DNA of 64,000 nt, from positions 53,126 to 117,125 of the forward strand of contig JBFXDD010000011.1 of NCBI GenBank assembly GCA_050181465.1. Direction: 5' to 3'. Below are positions 46,129 through 55,500 of the stretch, in pieces. The DNA is from JACRLW01 sp050181465 (lineage in GTDB: Bacteria > Planctomycetota > UBA1135 > UBA2386). Under the pieces are notes generated by a model that ran no database searches, had not been told where the DNA came from, and saw only the letters and a list, made by a program, of their open reading frames with translations. Positions within the stretch are counted from its first letter, which is position 1, and each line of letters begins with the position of its first letter. A program made the translations under genes and the position numbers.

Positions 46129-46985
46129 GCCGTCTCTTCGACGACGAGTTTCGAGCGGTGATCCGCGCCGTGCTCGAGCGCTCGCGGGCGATGGCGATCG
46201 CGCGCGAGCCCGGCGATCGCGCACGTCATCGTCAGCTCGGCCGCGCCGGCACCTTCGCCGGGCATCGGGCGTATGCGGCCGGCGAAGATCCGCGGCTCGT
46301 CGATTGGAACGCCTTCGCCCGCGCGGGCGAACTGTTCGTCAAGGTCTTCGAGGCGGAACGTCGGCGCGCTCTGACCTTGGTCCTCGATGCATCGCCGAGC
46401 ATGTTGGCGGGCACACCCGATCGCTTCTTCGGGGCGCGACGCCTTTGCGCGCTGGTTGGCGCCGCAGCCCTCGCGCGGCTCGATGCGCTGACGTTGCACA
46501 TCGGTACGGATCGCTTCGAGTTCGAAGGTCTCTCGGACTTCGAGCGTCTGTTGACCGCGCTCGACGCGGCCGCCACGACGACGCAAGGTGCCGAGGAAGG
46601 ACTCGGCCTAGCATTGAAGTCGGGCGTGAGCGGCAGGCTGGTCTGGCTCTTCGACGGCAGCGATCTGGTGGAAGTGCAGCGTGCGATTCGAAGACTCGGC
46701 CGCACCGCGAATCGGACCCTCGCCATCCTCGCGGAGATCGAGGAGGACCACGGCAGTCCTGCCAGCGGCTTCTGCGAGTTCCGCGATCCAGAGACCGGTG
46801 CACGCGAGCGGATCTTGGTCGACGATCGACTTCGCGACGCGCTGCGCGAGGAACTCGCGCGTCACGCTCGTCGGCTGGACACGCTGTTCCTGCAGTCCGG
46901 CATTCCACTCGTTCGACAGCTCGTCGATCGAGCGCGTGACCTCAGCGGCTGGTTGAGCGGAGGGTGGCTGCCTTGCCTGCGTTGA
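46125..46985 (+). CDS. DUF58-type von Willebrand factor A-like protein
   Basis: DUF58 proteins accompany MoxR ATPases and Bat proteins. The 286-residue protein shows GHRAYAAGEDPRLVDWNAFAR and LTLVLDASPSM, a vWA MIDAS-like motif, and LVWLFDGSDLVEVQRAI. It starts at TTG overlapping the previous stop (TTGA). No MoxR ATPase gene is adjacent here, so a partner must be elsewhere or absent. Confidence 0.85.
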   Translation: MSRLFDDEFRAVIRAVLERSRAMAIAREPGDRARHRQLGRAGTFAGHRAYAAGEDPRLVDWNAFARAGELFVKVFEAERRRALTLVLDASPSMLAGTPDRFFGARRLCALVGAAALARLDALTLHIGTDRFEFEGLSDFERLLTALDAAATTTQGAEEGLGLALKSGVSGRLVWLFDGSDLVEVQRAIRRLGRTANRTLAILAEIEEDHGSPASGFCEFRDPETGARERILVDDRLRDALREELARHARRLDTLFLQSGIPLVRQLVDRARDLSGWLSGGWLPCLR

Positions 46986-48610
46986 CCTTCGACGACCCCG
47001 CGCGCGGCTGGCTGCTCGTTCTGGTCATCGTCGTCTGGTGGTTGGCGCGGCCGTTGCGCGTGCGTGCCCGCATCCTCACGGCGCAGGTCGAGCGCTGGCG
47101 CGCAGCGCTGATGCGGCTCGGTCGTCCGCGTGCGCGACCGCGACCGCTGCGGTGGATCCTGTTGGCTCTCGCGCTCGGGTGTGCGGTGTTCGCGGCCACC
47201 GGCCCGCGACTTGGCGCTCGCGCGGGTGCCCGCCGCTTGGTCGTCGCCCTCGATCGCAGCCCGAGCATGGGGGCGACGGAGTCCGACGGCACCTCAGCCT
47301 ATGCGCAGGCACTCGAAGCGATTCGCGATCTGTCCGGCGAAGTCTCCACGGCGGTCTCGCTGCGCGTGCTGACAGTCGGAGAGCGGTTGGCGGTCGTCGA
47401 CGTCGGCTCGCCGGAGGAAGTCGAACGCTTGCCCCAGGTCGTCGACGGGGAGTTCGGGACGACGTCGACGGACGCGGCGCGCCGATGGACTGCCGTGGTG
47501 GACGACCTGCTCCAGTCCGCCGGGGCGGCGGCCGGGGACCTCGCCGTGCTAACCCTGACCGACGCCCGCGGCTCAGCCGAGCTGCCGGCGCGCGGCGCCT
47601 TGCGGATCCTCGGCTCCACCCGACCCAACCGCGGTATCGCTTCGGCAACGCTGACCGATTCGTGGCCGTCGTCGGCGATGAGCCTCGCCGTCACGCTGTG
47701 GGCGCCGACCGACACTCGCCTCCCGGACCTCGTCGTGGCGGGCGGTGCTCGTTTCGAGGAGGGCGCTGCCGCGGAAGCTTCGTCGAGCGCCCGGTTCGAG
47801 GAGGGTCGCTGGCACGCGACTTACCGGCTTCGCCGAAGCGTCGGCGGCACCTTCTCGGTGACGCTGCCGCGCCACGATGACGACGCGCTGGCCGTCGACG
47901 ATCACGTCGAGTTCGCGATCCCTCCGCCGTCCCTCGGCCGCATCGGCGTCCTGCACCCGGCCGACGGCGCCCCAGATCGCGATGTCACCCTCGCCGCTAC
48001 GTGGCTGGCGGACCAGGTTGGCGGCGAAGTGGTGGATTCGGGCCGGGATCCGAGTCTTGCGGTCGATGCAGTGCTGGTCGACGGCGGGCGACTGATCGAC
48101 ATCCCGCCGCGCGCCATCGCGTTCGGGGCGACCTTGCCCGGGGAGGCAACTGCGGACGCCGTGGCAACACGCGTGATCGGCTGGGACCGCAACCACCCGC
48201 TGACGCGCGGTCTCGATCTCGCCGATCTCGTTCTCGACGCAGCGGTGCCCATGCGATCGCTGCCTCCTGAGGCCAAGGTGCTGATCGAGGGGGAGCGGGG
48301 TCCGCTCTTGGTGGCGGTCGAGTCGCCGGCTCGCCGCGCTCTGCTCTTCGCGTTTCGCCCCAGCGCGTCGAATCTGCCGCTCCTGTCGGCTTTCCCACAG
48401 CTCCTCTTGCGGTCCGTTTCCTTCCTGGCCGGCCCGGGCCCCCAGCCGCCGCCGCAGACTGCCGGCATCGGCGCCGGTGAGTGCGATCTTCGTCGCCAAG
48501 GGCCGGTCGCCGACCGTGCACTGCCGCCGCTCTCGCGCCCCGGCGAGTCCTTGGCGGCGATCGCCCTGGCGAGCGCCGCAATGCTCTTGGCGCTACGGCT
48601 CTGGGTTTGA
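46982..48610 (+). CDS. BatA-like membrane protein with von Willebrand factor A domain
   Basis: The N-terminus (TFDDPARGWLLVLVIVVWWLARPL) resembles the BatA N-terminal region. A second hydrophobic segment (WILLALALGCAVFAATG) follows, then a vWA-like domain with VVALDRSPSMGATESDG. The long C-terminal part has a glutamine-amidotransferase-like or Ig-like mixture (RIGVLHPADGAP, DAVLVDGGRLIDIP) and a final hydrophobic stretch. Start is uncertain: TTG 46982, overlapping the DUF58 stop, is used; GTG 46964 or TTG 46973 would add 6 or 3 residues. The protein is 542 residues from this start. Confidence 0.75.
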   Translation: MTFDDPARGWLLVLVIVVWWLARPLRVRARILTAQVERWRAALMRLGRPRARPRPLRWILLALALGCAVFAATGPRLGARAGARRLVVALDRSPSMGATESDGTSAYAQALEAIRDLSGEVSTAVSLRVLTVGERLAVVDVGSPEEVERLPQVVDGEFGTTSTDAARRWTAVVDDLLQSAGAAAGDLAVLTLTDARGSAELPARGALRILGSTRPNRGIASATLTDSWPSSAMSLAVTLWAPTDTRLPDLVVAGGARFEEGAAAEASSSARFEEGRWHATYRLRRSVGGTFSVTLPRHDDDALAVDDHVEFAIPPPSLGRIGVLHPADGAPDRDVTLAATWLADQVGGEVVDSGRDPSLAVDAVLVDGGRLIDIPPRAIAFGATLPGEATADAVATRVIGWDRNHPLTRGLDLADLVLDAAVPMRSLPPEAKVLIEGERGPLLVAVESPARRALLFAFRPSASNLPLLSAFPQLLLRSVSFLAGPGPQPPPQTAGIGAGECDLRRQGPVADRALPPLSRPGESLAAIALASAAMLLALRLWV

Positions 48611-48641
48611 GTTTCGTCCTCGTTCCGGTTCGACTCCGCGC

Positions 48642-48670
48642 TTGCACCCGCCCGAGTCGGTCCCTATCCT
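48642..48670 (+). promoter_or_regulatory. Predicted rplC promoter
   Basis: TTGCAC (48642-48647), a 17-bp spacer and TATCCT (48665-48670) lie about 55 bp before the rplC ATG. A complete promoter here supports rplC being transcribed on its own instead of from an S10-type operon. Confidence 0.5.
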
Positions 48671-48724
48671 CTTCGCCTCACTTTTCCAACGAGAGCTGCC
48701 CACGCTTCGAGGGCGGCAGACGCG

Positions 48725-49441
48725 ATGACGATCGGCATCCTCGGCAAGAAGTTGGGCATGACCCAACTGTTCCATTCGGACGGCACCTGGGTCCCCGTGA
48801 CGGTGGTCCAGGCCGGCCCCTGCAAGGTCCTGCAGGTCAAGAGCAAGGAGGTCGCCGAACTTCCGGAGTCCGACCGTTCGGCGAACGGTAGCCAGGGCAA
48901 GAAGCGCGCTGCCGTGCCGCGGCCGCGACGGCCTGACGGCTACTACGGCGTCCAACTCGGCTTCGCCGACCGCCCGGAGCGCACCTCGACGAAGCCCGAA
49001 CTCGGCCATGCGAAGAAGGCCGGCACCGGCGCCAAGTACTTCGTGCGCGAACTCCGCTTCGCCGAAGTTCCGCCCTACAAGGCCGGCGATGATCTGACGG
49101 TCGCTGTGCTGAAGGACGTGCCTCGCGTCGACGTCGTCGGCATCACCAAGGGCCGCGGCTTCACCGGCACCATCAAGCGCTGGGGCTTCCACCGACAGGC
49201 GGCGTCGCACGGCAACTCGGTGTCGCACCGCAAGCTCGGCGGCACGGGCCGCACGAACTCGACGTCCAAGGGTGTTCCCAAGGGCAAGAAGATGGCGGGT
49301 CAAACCGGTGTGGATCGCGTGACCGTGCAGAACCTCGAGGTCGTGAAGATCGACGAGGAGCGCAACCTGGTCTACCTGCGCGGTGCCGTTCCCGGTCATC
49401 GCCAGGGCTACCTGGTCGTCAAGAAGTCCATCAAGAGCTGA
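48725..49441 (+). CDS. rplC: 50S ribosomal protein L3 (uL3)
   Basis: uL3 is a primary 23S rRNA-binding protein. The 238-residue protein begins IGILGKKLGMTQLFHSDG and has the KGRGFTGTIKRWGFHRQAASHGNSVSHR stretch, whose loop reaches the peptidyl-transferase centre, and KKMAGQTGVDRVTVQNLEVVKID. It contains an insertion of about 20 residues (KEVAELPESDRSANGSQGKK) before the GYYGVQLGF strand. It is normally second in the S10 operon (rpsJ-rplC-rplD); here it stands apart, followed by a small basic protein gene and a flavoprotein. A paralogue elsewhere cannot be excluded. Confidence 0.95.
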   Translation: MTIGILGKKLGMTQLFHSDGTWVPVTVVQAGPCKVLQVKSKEVAELPESDRSANGSQGKKRAAVPRPRRPDGYYGVQLGFADRPERTSTKPELGHAKKAGTGAKYFVRELRFAEVPPYKAGDDLTVAVLKDVPRVDVVGITKGRGFTGTIKRWGFHRQAASHGNSVSHRKLGGTGRTNSTSKGVPKGKKMAGQTGVDRVTVQNLEVVKIDEERNLVYLRGAVPGHRQGYLVVKKSIKS

Positions 49442-49484
49442 ATCAGCGCCACCCGAAGATCAACAGCTCCCCACGGAGATCATC

Positions 49485-49643
49485 ATGGCCAGAACACGAC
49501 ACAAGTCGAACGGCTGCCGTCGCGGCGCCTTCAAGATCAAGAAGATGGGTAAGGGTCGCTCTTCCATGCTCAAGCCGCGTGGACGTCCCAAGCCCGTGGT
49601 CCGCACGCAGGAACCCGAAGCGTCACCCGTCGCTGCGGAGTGA
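49485..49643 (+). CDS. Small basic protein, unknown
   Basis: The 52-residue protein begins MARTRHKSNGCRRGAFKIKK and is Arg/Lys-rich with an acidic tail (EPEASPVAAE). The composition suggests RNA or ribosome association, but I do not recognise a ribosomal family. It lies 43 bp after rplC on the same strand, so they may share a transcript. The sequence MGKGRSSMLKPRGRPKPV is the other conspicuous part. A GGAG sequence precedes the ATG at 49485. Confidence 0.6.
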   Translation: MARTRHKSNGCRRGAFKIKKMGKGRSSMLKPRGRPKPVVRTQEPEASPVAAE

Positions 49644-49652
49644 TTCGGCGGC

Positions 49653-50933
49653 TTGAGCGCGATCGTGGCGCGGCCACTGGTCGCCGAGTCGCCAAGCCAA
49701 GATGAGCGCGGGCGAGCCGATGTGCTCGTCGTAGGCGCCGGGCCGGCCGGTCTCATGGCCTCCTGGGTCGCCGCACAACGCGGTCTGCGCGTAGTTCTCC
49801 TCGAGAAGAACAGCCGCGTCGGTCTCAAAATCCTGATCAGCGGTGGTGGTCGGTGCAATCTGACCACCACGCGCACGGGTGACGATCTCGAACGCCAGTA
49901 CGGCATTCGGCGTGGTCGCTTCTTGCGCGGCGCACTCCGCGCGTACCCGCCGACTGCCCTGTGTGCTGACTTCGCGGCACTCGGCGTGGCGCTGCAGGAG
50001 GAAGACCTGGAGAAGATCTTTCCCGTGTCGGGTCGCGCCGCCGACGTGCGCGACGCGCTGCTCGACGCGGCGCTCGCAGCCGGCGTGTCGCTGCGGACTT
50101 CATCACCGGTGCTCGCCATCGAACGTCGGGCGGATGGGTTCACGGTGCACACTCCGCACGGCGACCACGACGCGCCGAACCTGATCCTTGCGACCGGCGG
50201 CCTCAGCTACCCAAAGACCGGCGCCACGGGCGACGGCTATCCCATGCTGGCAGCGCTCGGTCACTCGATTCGACCGACGGTTCCGGCGCTCGCGCCGCTC
50301 TCGCTCGAGCAGGACTGGCTTTGTGCGCTGCAAGGACTGGTCCTCGATGCTCGGCTGACCGTGCACGATCGTGAACAGCGTGAACTCGTGACTCGGCGAC
50401 GGCCGACGCTGATCACGCATCGTGGCCTCTCGGGTCCCGGACCGATGGACGTCTCCGGCTTCGTCGAAGAGGTTGGCGGCGGCTGTGAACTTCGATTGGA
50501 TCTCGCGCCGGATCGGGATCGGAGCGCGTTGGACGCCGGTCTGCTCGACGCAGCGCGAACGCATCCTCGTCGCCTCGTGCAGCACGGCTTGTGTCCAACG
50601 ATCCCGGAGCGACTACGCATCGCGCTGTGCGAACGACACGGCCTGGGTGCGACGAACTTGGCCGAACTCGATCGCGAGCGACGGCGCAGCTTGGTCGAGG
50701 ATCAGAAAGCGCTGCGACTGCCGGTGGATCGCAGTCTGGGCTTCGCGCACGCCGAGGTGACCCGCGGCGGGGTTGCCCTCGAAGAGATCGATCCGAAGAC
50801 GATGCAGTCGCGCGTCCAGGCTGGACTGTATGTCTGCGGTGAGATCCTGGATGTGGACGGCCCGATCGGCGGGTTCAACTTCCAAGCGGCGTTTGCCACG
50901 GGTCGCCTGGCCGGGCTCTCTTGTGCGCGGTAG
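49653..50933 (+). CDS. BaiN/HI0933-family NAD(P)/FAD-dependent oxidoreductase
   Basis: This 426-residue flavoprotein belongs to the HI0933 (YhiN/BaiN) family. It has the dinucleotide-binding VLVVGAGPAGLMASWVAAQRG, KILISGGGRCNLTT, NLILATGGLSYPKTGATGDGY and the C-terminal FAD motif AGLYVCGEILDVDGPIGGFNFQAAFATGRLAG. Substrates of this family are mostly unknown. It starts with TTG 49653, 9 bp after the small basic protein gene. Its stop codon lies at the left terminus of dispersed element copy 4. Confidence 0.9.
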   Translation: MSAIVARPLVAESPSQDERGRADVLVVGAGPAGLMASWVAAQRGLRVVLLEKNSRVGLKILISGGGRCNLTTTRTGDDLERQYGIRRGRFLRGALRAYPPTALCADFAALGVALQEEDLEKIFPVSGRAADVRDALLDAALAAGVSLRTSSPVLAIERRADGFTVHTPHGDHDAPNLILATGGLSYPKTGATGDGYPMLAALGHSIRPTVPALAPLSLEQDWLCALQGLVLDARLTVHDREQRELVTRRRPTLITHRGLSGPGPMDVSGFVEEVGGGCELRLDLAPDRDRSALDAGLLDAARTHPRRLVQHGLCPTIPERLRIALCERHGLGATNLAELDRERRRSLVEDQKALRLPVDRSLGFAHAEVTRGGVALEEIDPKTMQSRVQAGLYVCGEILDVDGPIGGFNFQAAFATGRLAGLSCAR

Positions 50934-51111
50934 TCCAACCTATCCGTGGACGTCGTCGCCCGATCGGCGCGGGTCGATGCCCAGGAAGGAGCTGCGTCGG
51001 TCGACGACCGAAGGGTGGCCGTAGCTACGCTGCCGGGTAGGAGCCGACGTAGCGACACGGCTGGGCGCGAGTCGCGGCGATCGCGGCGGACGTTCAGAAA
51101 TGGTCCGGGCT
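50932..51111 (+). repeat. Dispersed ~176-bp intergenic element, copy 4
   Basis: This copy fills most of the gap between the convergent ends of the BaiN-like and DUF1501 genes. The left terminus (CTATCCGTGGACGTCGTCG) is less well preserved and coincides with the BaiN-like stop codon, the right one (GACGTTCAGAAATGGTCC) is good. The core (51024-51053) keeps GCTACG/CGTAGC with an 18-nt loop. Its outer hairpin arm has several changes, suggesting an older or decaying copy. Confidence 0.8.
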
Positions 51112-51135
51112 CCATCGATCCGAGCGGGATCCGCT

Positions 51136-52527
51136 TCAGGTGGTCAGCAACTCGCGCACGACTCGACCGTGGACGTCGGTGAGTCGATAGCGACGGCCCA
51201 AGAAGCGCCAGGTCAGCCGTTCGTGATCGATTCCGAGCTGATGCAGCACGGTGGCGTGCAGGTCGTGAACGCTCACAGGATCGTGCGCGACGTTGTAGCC
51301 CAACTCATCGGTCTCGCCGAAGGTGAGCCCGGGTCGGAAGCCGCCGCCGGCGAGCCACCAGGTGAAACAACGTGGGTGGTGGTCGCGGCCGTAGTCGTTG
51401 GCGGTGAGTTTGCCCTGCGAGTAACTCGTGCGACCGAACTCACCGCCCCACGCGACGATGGTGTCGTTCAGCAGCCCGCGGCGTTTGAGGTCGAGGACGA
51501 GTGCTGCGGATCCGCGGTCCGTCGCGCGGCATTCGCCGCGAATGCCCGACGGCAAATTGCCGTGATGGTCCCAGTCGCGATGGAAGAGTTGTACGAAACG
51601 GACGCCCCGCTCGAGCAGTCGCCGCGCGAGCAGGCAGTTCGCCGCGTAGGTTCCGGGAGTGCGCGCGTCTTCGCCGTAGAGGGCGAACGTCGACTCCGGC
51701 TCATCGCTCAGATCGGTGAGGTCGGGGACCTCTCGCTGCATCCGAAACGCCAACTCGAACTGGGCGACTCGATCGTCGAGCGAAGGGTCCGATTCGATCG
51801 CTCGCTCGTCTTCGTGCAGAGCGCGCAACGCATCGAGCATGCGTCGACGTGTCGCGCGTTCGACACCTGCCGGATCGCGCAACCACAACACCGGGTCGCG
51901 TTCGGCCCGGAACTGCACACCTTCGTGTCGACCCGGCAGAAAGCCCGGTCCCCAGAGACGCGAGTAGATCGGCTGGCCGCCACGGCCCTTCGTGACCAGC
52001 ACCACGTAGCCCGGCAGGTTGGAGTTCTCGGTTCCCAGCCCGTAGTCGAGCCAGGAACCGATCGAGGGCCGGCCGGCGATGGCGGATCCCGTTTGAAAGA
52101 AGGTGATCGCCGGATCGTGGTTGATCGCGTCGGTCGTCAACGAGCGAACGAAGGTGACGTCGTCGACGATCTTCGCGAGGTTCGGAAGCAGTTCGCTCAC
52201 GCTCGCCCCACACTCGCCGTGCTGCGAGAACCGAAAGCTCGATGCCGCGAGCGGCAGCTTCGCCTGGTGTCCCGACATCGTCGTCAGTCGCTGTCCCATG
52301 CGCACCGAAGCCGGGAGATCTTCGCCGTGGTGCCGCGTCAATGCCGGCTTCGGATCGAAGAGATCCAACTGCGAGGGACCGCCGCTCTGGAATAGCCACA
52401 CCATTCGCTTGGCCCGAGGCGGGTGGTGGAAGCCGCGCGTCGACGCGGCATCGTCCATGGTCAGCCTGGCCATGACGCCGCCCAGCAATCCCTGAGACAA
52501 CAGCGCACGTCGAGTGATTGCGTTCAT
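51136..52527 (-). CDS. DUF1501 family protein (Tat-like signal)
   Basis: The 463-residue protein begins MNAITRRALLSQGLLGGVMA, with a twin-arginine-like signal. It contains MVWLFQSGGPSQLDLFDPKP, VRSLTTDAINHDPAITFFQTG, WGGEFGRTSYSQG and HHPRCFTWWLAGGGFRPG, the DUF1501 pattern related to alkaline phosphatase-like sulfatase folds. Planctomycetota carry many such proteins next to DUF1549/DUF1553 proteins. Its start overlaps the next gene's stop (ATGA). Substrate unknown; frequently thought to be exported enzymes for polysaccharide degradation. Confidence 0.9.
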   Translation of the reverse strand: MNAITRRALLSQGLLGGVMARLTMDDAASTRGFHHPPRAKRMVWLFQSGGPSQLDLFDPKPALTRHHGEDLPASVRMGQRLTTMSGHQAKLPLAASSFRFSQHGECGASVSELLPNLAKIVDDVTFVRSLTTDAINHDPAITFFQTGSAIAGRPSIGSWLDYGLGTENSNLPGYVVLVTKGRGGQPIYSRLWGPGFLPGRHEGVQFRAERDPVLWLRDPAGVERATRRRMLDALRALHEDERAIESDPSLDDRVAQFELAFRMQREVPDLTDLSDEPESTFALYGEDARTPGTYAANCLLARRLLERGVRFVQLFHRDWDHHGNLPSGIRGECRATDRGSAALVLDLKRRGLLNDTIVAWGGEFGRTSYSQGKLTANDYGRDHHPRCFTWWLAGGGFRPGLTFGETDELGYNVAHDPVSVHDLHATVLHQLGIDHERLTWRFLGRRYRLTDVHGRVVRELLTT

Positions 52528-55500
52528 CGGAGAGAGCTGCATTCGTCGTGACACAGCAGAGTGCTCGCGACCATGGTCCAAGCTGCGAGTTCACCGTCGG
52601 GAAGCCGCAGGTCGGCCGGAAAGTGCCCGATGCCGATCAGCTTCGCGGCGGCATCGGTGTCGGCGGTGAAGACGGAACGAGCTTCGTCGACCTGGTCGAG
52701 AAGCACCTCTGACTCGCGCGCTCGGGGCCGACGAGAGAGGGTTCGCAGGAACATCGATTCGATGCGCTCTGCATCTTCACTCGCCGCCCTGGAACTCGGC
52801 GTGCTCGACAGGACTCGCTGCGCGAGCACTCGCGCGGCTTCGACGAACTGCGGGTCGTTCATCAGCAGGAGAGCCTGCAGCGGATTCTGCGTCGTCGTCC
52901 GTCGCACGCAGGTGACCTCGCGCGAAGGCGCGTCCATGGTCGTCATGGCGGGCGGTGGAGAGGTTCGCTTCCAGTACGTGTACAGGCTGCGCCGCCACAA
53001 CCCGTTCGAGGTGTCCGGCTTGTAGGCGGCACCCGACTTTTCCTCCCACAATCCCGGCGGTTGGTAGGGCTTGACCGAGGGGCCGCCGACCTTGCGGTCG
53101 AGGAGCTCCGCGGCCGCGAGCGCGCTGTCGCGGATCACTTCCGCGCTGAGTCGAAAGGACGGTCCGCGGGCAAGGCGACGGTTGTCGGGATCGCGGGCGC
53201 GTTGCTCCGCTGCGACGCGCGAGTCCTGGCGCCAGGTCGCGGAGTCCAAGATCAGACGGTGGAGTGCGAAGAGATCGAAGTCGTGGTCGACGAACCAACG
53301 TGCGAGCCAGTCCAGCAACTGGGGATGGGACGGACGATCCCCCTGGACACCGAAGTCCTCCGGTGTCGTGACGAGGCCGCGCCCGAAGTGCATCTGCCAG
53401 ATGCGATTCACGGCGACGCGCGCCGTGAGCGGATGCTCGGGATGGGTCAGCGAACGCGCGAAACCCGCTCGATCTCGCCGAGCATCGGGCGGCCAGTCGG
53501 GAAGTGATGCCGGCAGGCTCGCGTCTACGGCTTCCGCCCGCCGATCGTAGAGCCCTCGTTCGAGCCGATACGCGGTGCGCGTCAGTTCATCGCGCATCGT
53601 CATGATCTCGCGGATCTGCGCGACGATCTGACTTCGCGCCCGGCGCTTGTCCTTCAGCTCGGTGCGAAGCTGCTGCGCGGTTGCGTCGATGCCGAGGTCA
53701 TGGAACTCGCGCCAAGCGGAGCGGACGTCGGCGCGATCGCGCTCCGCGAAGCGCGTCGCGAGCGAGCCAGGCTCGGCGAGTTCCGCGATCTCGAGCGTGC
53801 TGAGTTCCCGGTGATGGATCGTCAATTCGTCCAGTGAGCCGCCGGCGAGCCCGTAGTCGCGGAATCGATGGGCCAGCGTCAGCGCGTCGGCGCCGCCGCC
53901 CTGGATCGTCCGGGTGAGCTTGTCACGAACGACATCGACGGCAATTTCCTTGCCGTCGACGAATAGTTGCAAACCACTCGCGCGTGATGAGCCGTCGTAG
54001 CGGACGGCGACGTGATGGAAGGAACCGATCGGGAACGATTCTCGCGCCGCGACCGCGATCGCGTTGCCGGGCCAGAAGTGGACCAGAGCTGCCGAGAGTC
54101 GACCTTCGATGAGAAGCAACTCGTAGCCGCGACTGCCGGCATCGGTCCACGCGCGCGAGCGATGCCAAACGACCGCACGCTCGTGGACCCGATCGACGCG
54201 AAGCCATGCGGAGATCGTGAAGGGGGCGTTCTCGTCGAAGTCGGCGACGCCCGGGAACACCGCGCCGTCTTCGCCATGAAACGTCATCGCCTGGTCGACT
54301 GCACCGGGGGTGACGCTCGGGGCTTCCACGACCTTGCCGTGCTGCTTGGCGACGATGCGGTTTGGCAGCGCACCGTCGGCGGCGAACGCGTCGAGTCCGA
54401 AGGCGGCGAAAGGGGGCGCGATCATCGGGGCCGTCGCCTGCGCCGCGAGCCAGCGATCGAACTCCTCCTTCGATCGATCCTGATGTGCTGCGAGTCGCTC
54501 TTCCAGACTCTCGATCTCCGCGGTCGAGTCCGCGAGTCGTCGGGCCTGTTCGGCAGTCGGCAACCACAAGGTCGGAGTCGGCACCGCATCCGTGAAGTGG
54601 GAGTAGAGCCCGGCCTCGTCGGCGTCATCGAAGAGTGCGAAGAGGCCGAAGTACTCCCTCTGAGAGATCGGATCGAACTTGTGATCGTGACAGCGAGCGC
54701 AACCGAGCGTGAGTCCGAGCATCGCGGTGCCGACCGTCTCGAGTCGATCGCATACGACCTCGACGCGGAACTCCTCTTCGACGCTGCCGCCCTCGTTTGT
54801 CATGCGGCCGAGCCGCAAGAAGGCGGTCGCCAGCCGTTGGTCATGCGTGGCATGCGGAATCAGGTCGCCGGCGAGCTGCCAGGTGAGGAACTCGTCGTAG
54901 GGGAGGTTCTTCTGGAAGGCATCGATGACCCAGTCTCGCCACGGCCATACCTCACGATGCACGTCGCTCTGGTACCCGTAGGTGTCGGCGTAACGCGCAG
55001 CGTCGAGCCAACCTTGTGCCATGTGCTCGGCATGCGCAGCGCTGCTGAGCGCGGCATCGATGGTCAGTGCGAGGTTGGCAGGTGACGGATCGCCGAGGAA
55101 ACGACGCGTCTGTTCGAGTGTGGGCGGCAGCCCGGTCAACGTCAGCGTGGCGCGACGGAACAGTCGTTCCATCGAGGCTTCGGGTGCCGGATCGAGTTCG
55201 GCAGGAACTTCAGGTGAATCCTCCAACGCGGCGAGGACGAAGGCGTCGATCGGGTTGCGGATCCTCGCAGCGAGTGCGGGGTCACGAACTGGCGGTAGCT
55301 CGATCTGCGTCGGCAACGGGGCGAAGGCCCAGTGCTCCGTGTAGGGGGCGCCGGCCGCAATCCAGCGTTTCAGAATCTGGACCTGCGCCGCGGTCAGCGG
55401 CGGACCCGAGTCCGGCGGCGGCATGCGTTCGTCGGCGTTCGTGCTGCACACGCGGGCCCAAGCGAGACTCTGTTCGAGATCGCCGGGCGCGATCGCCCGC

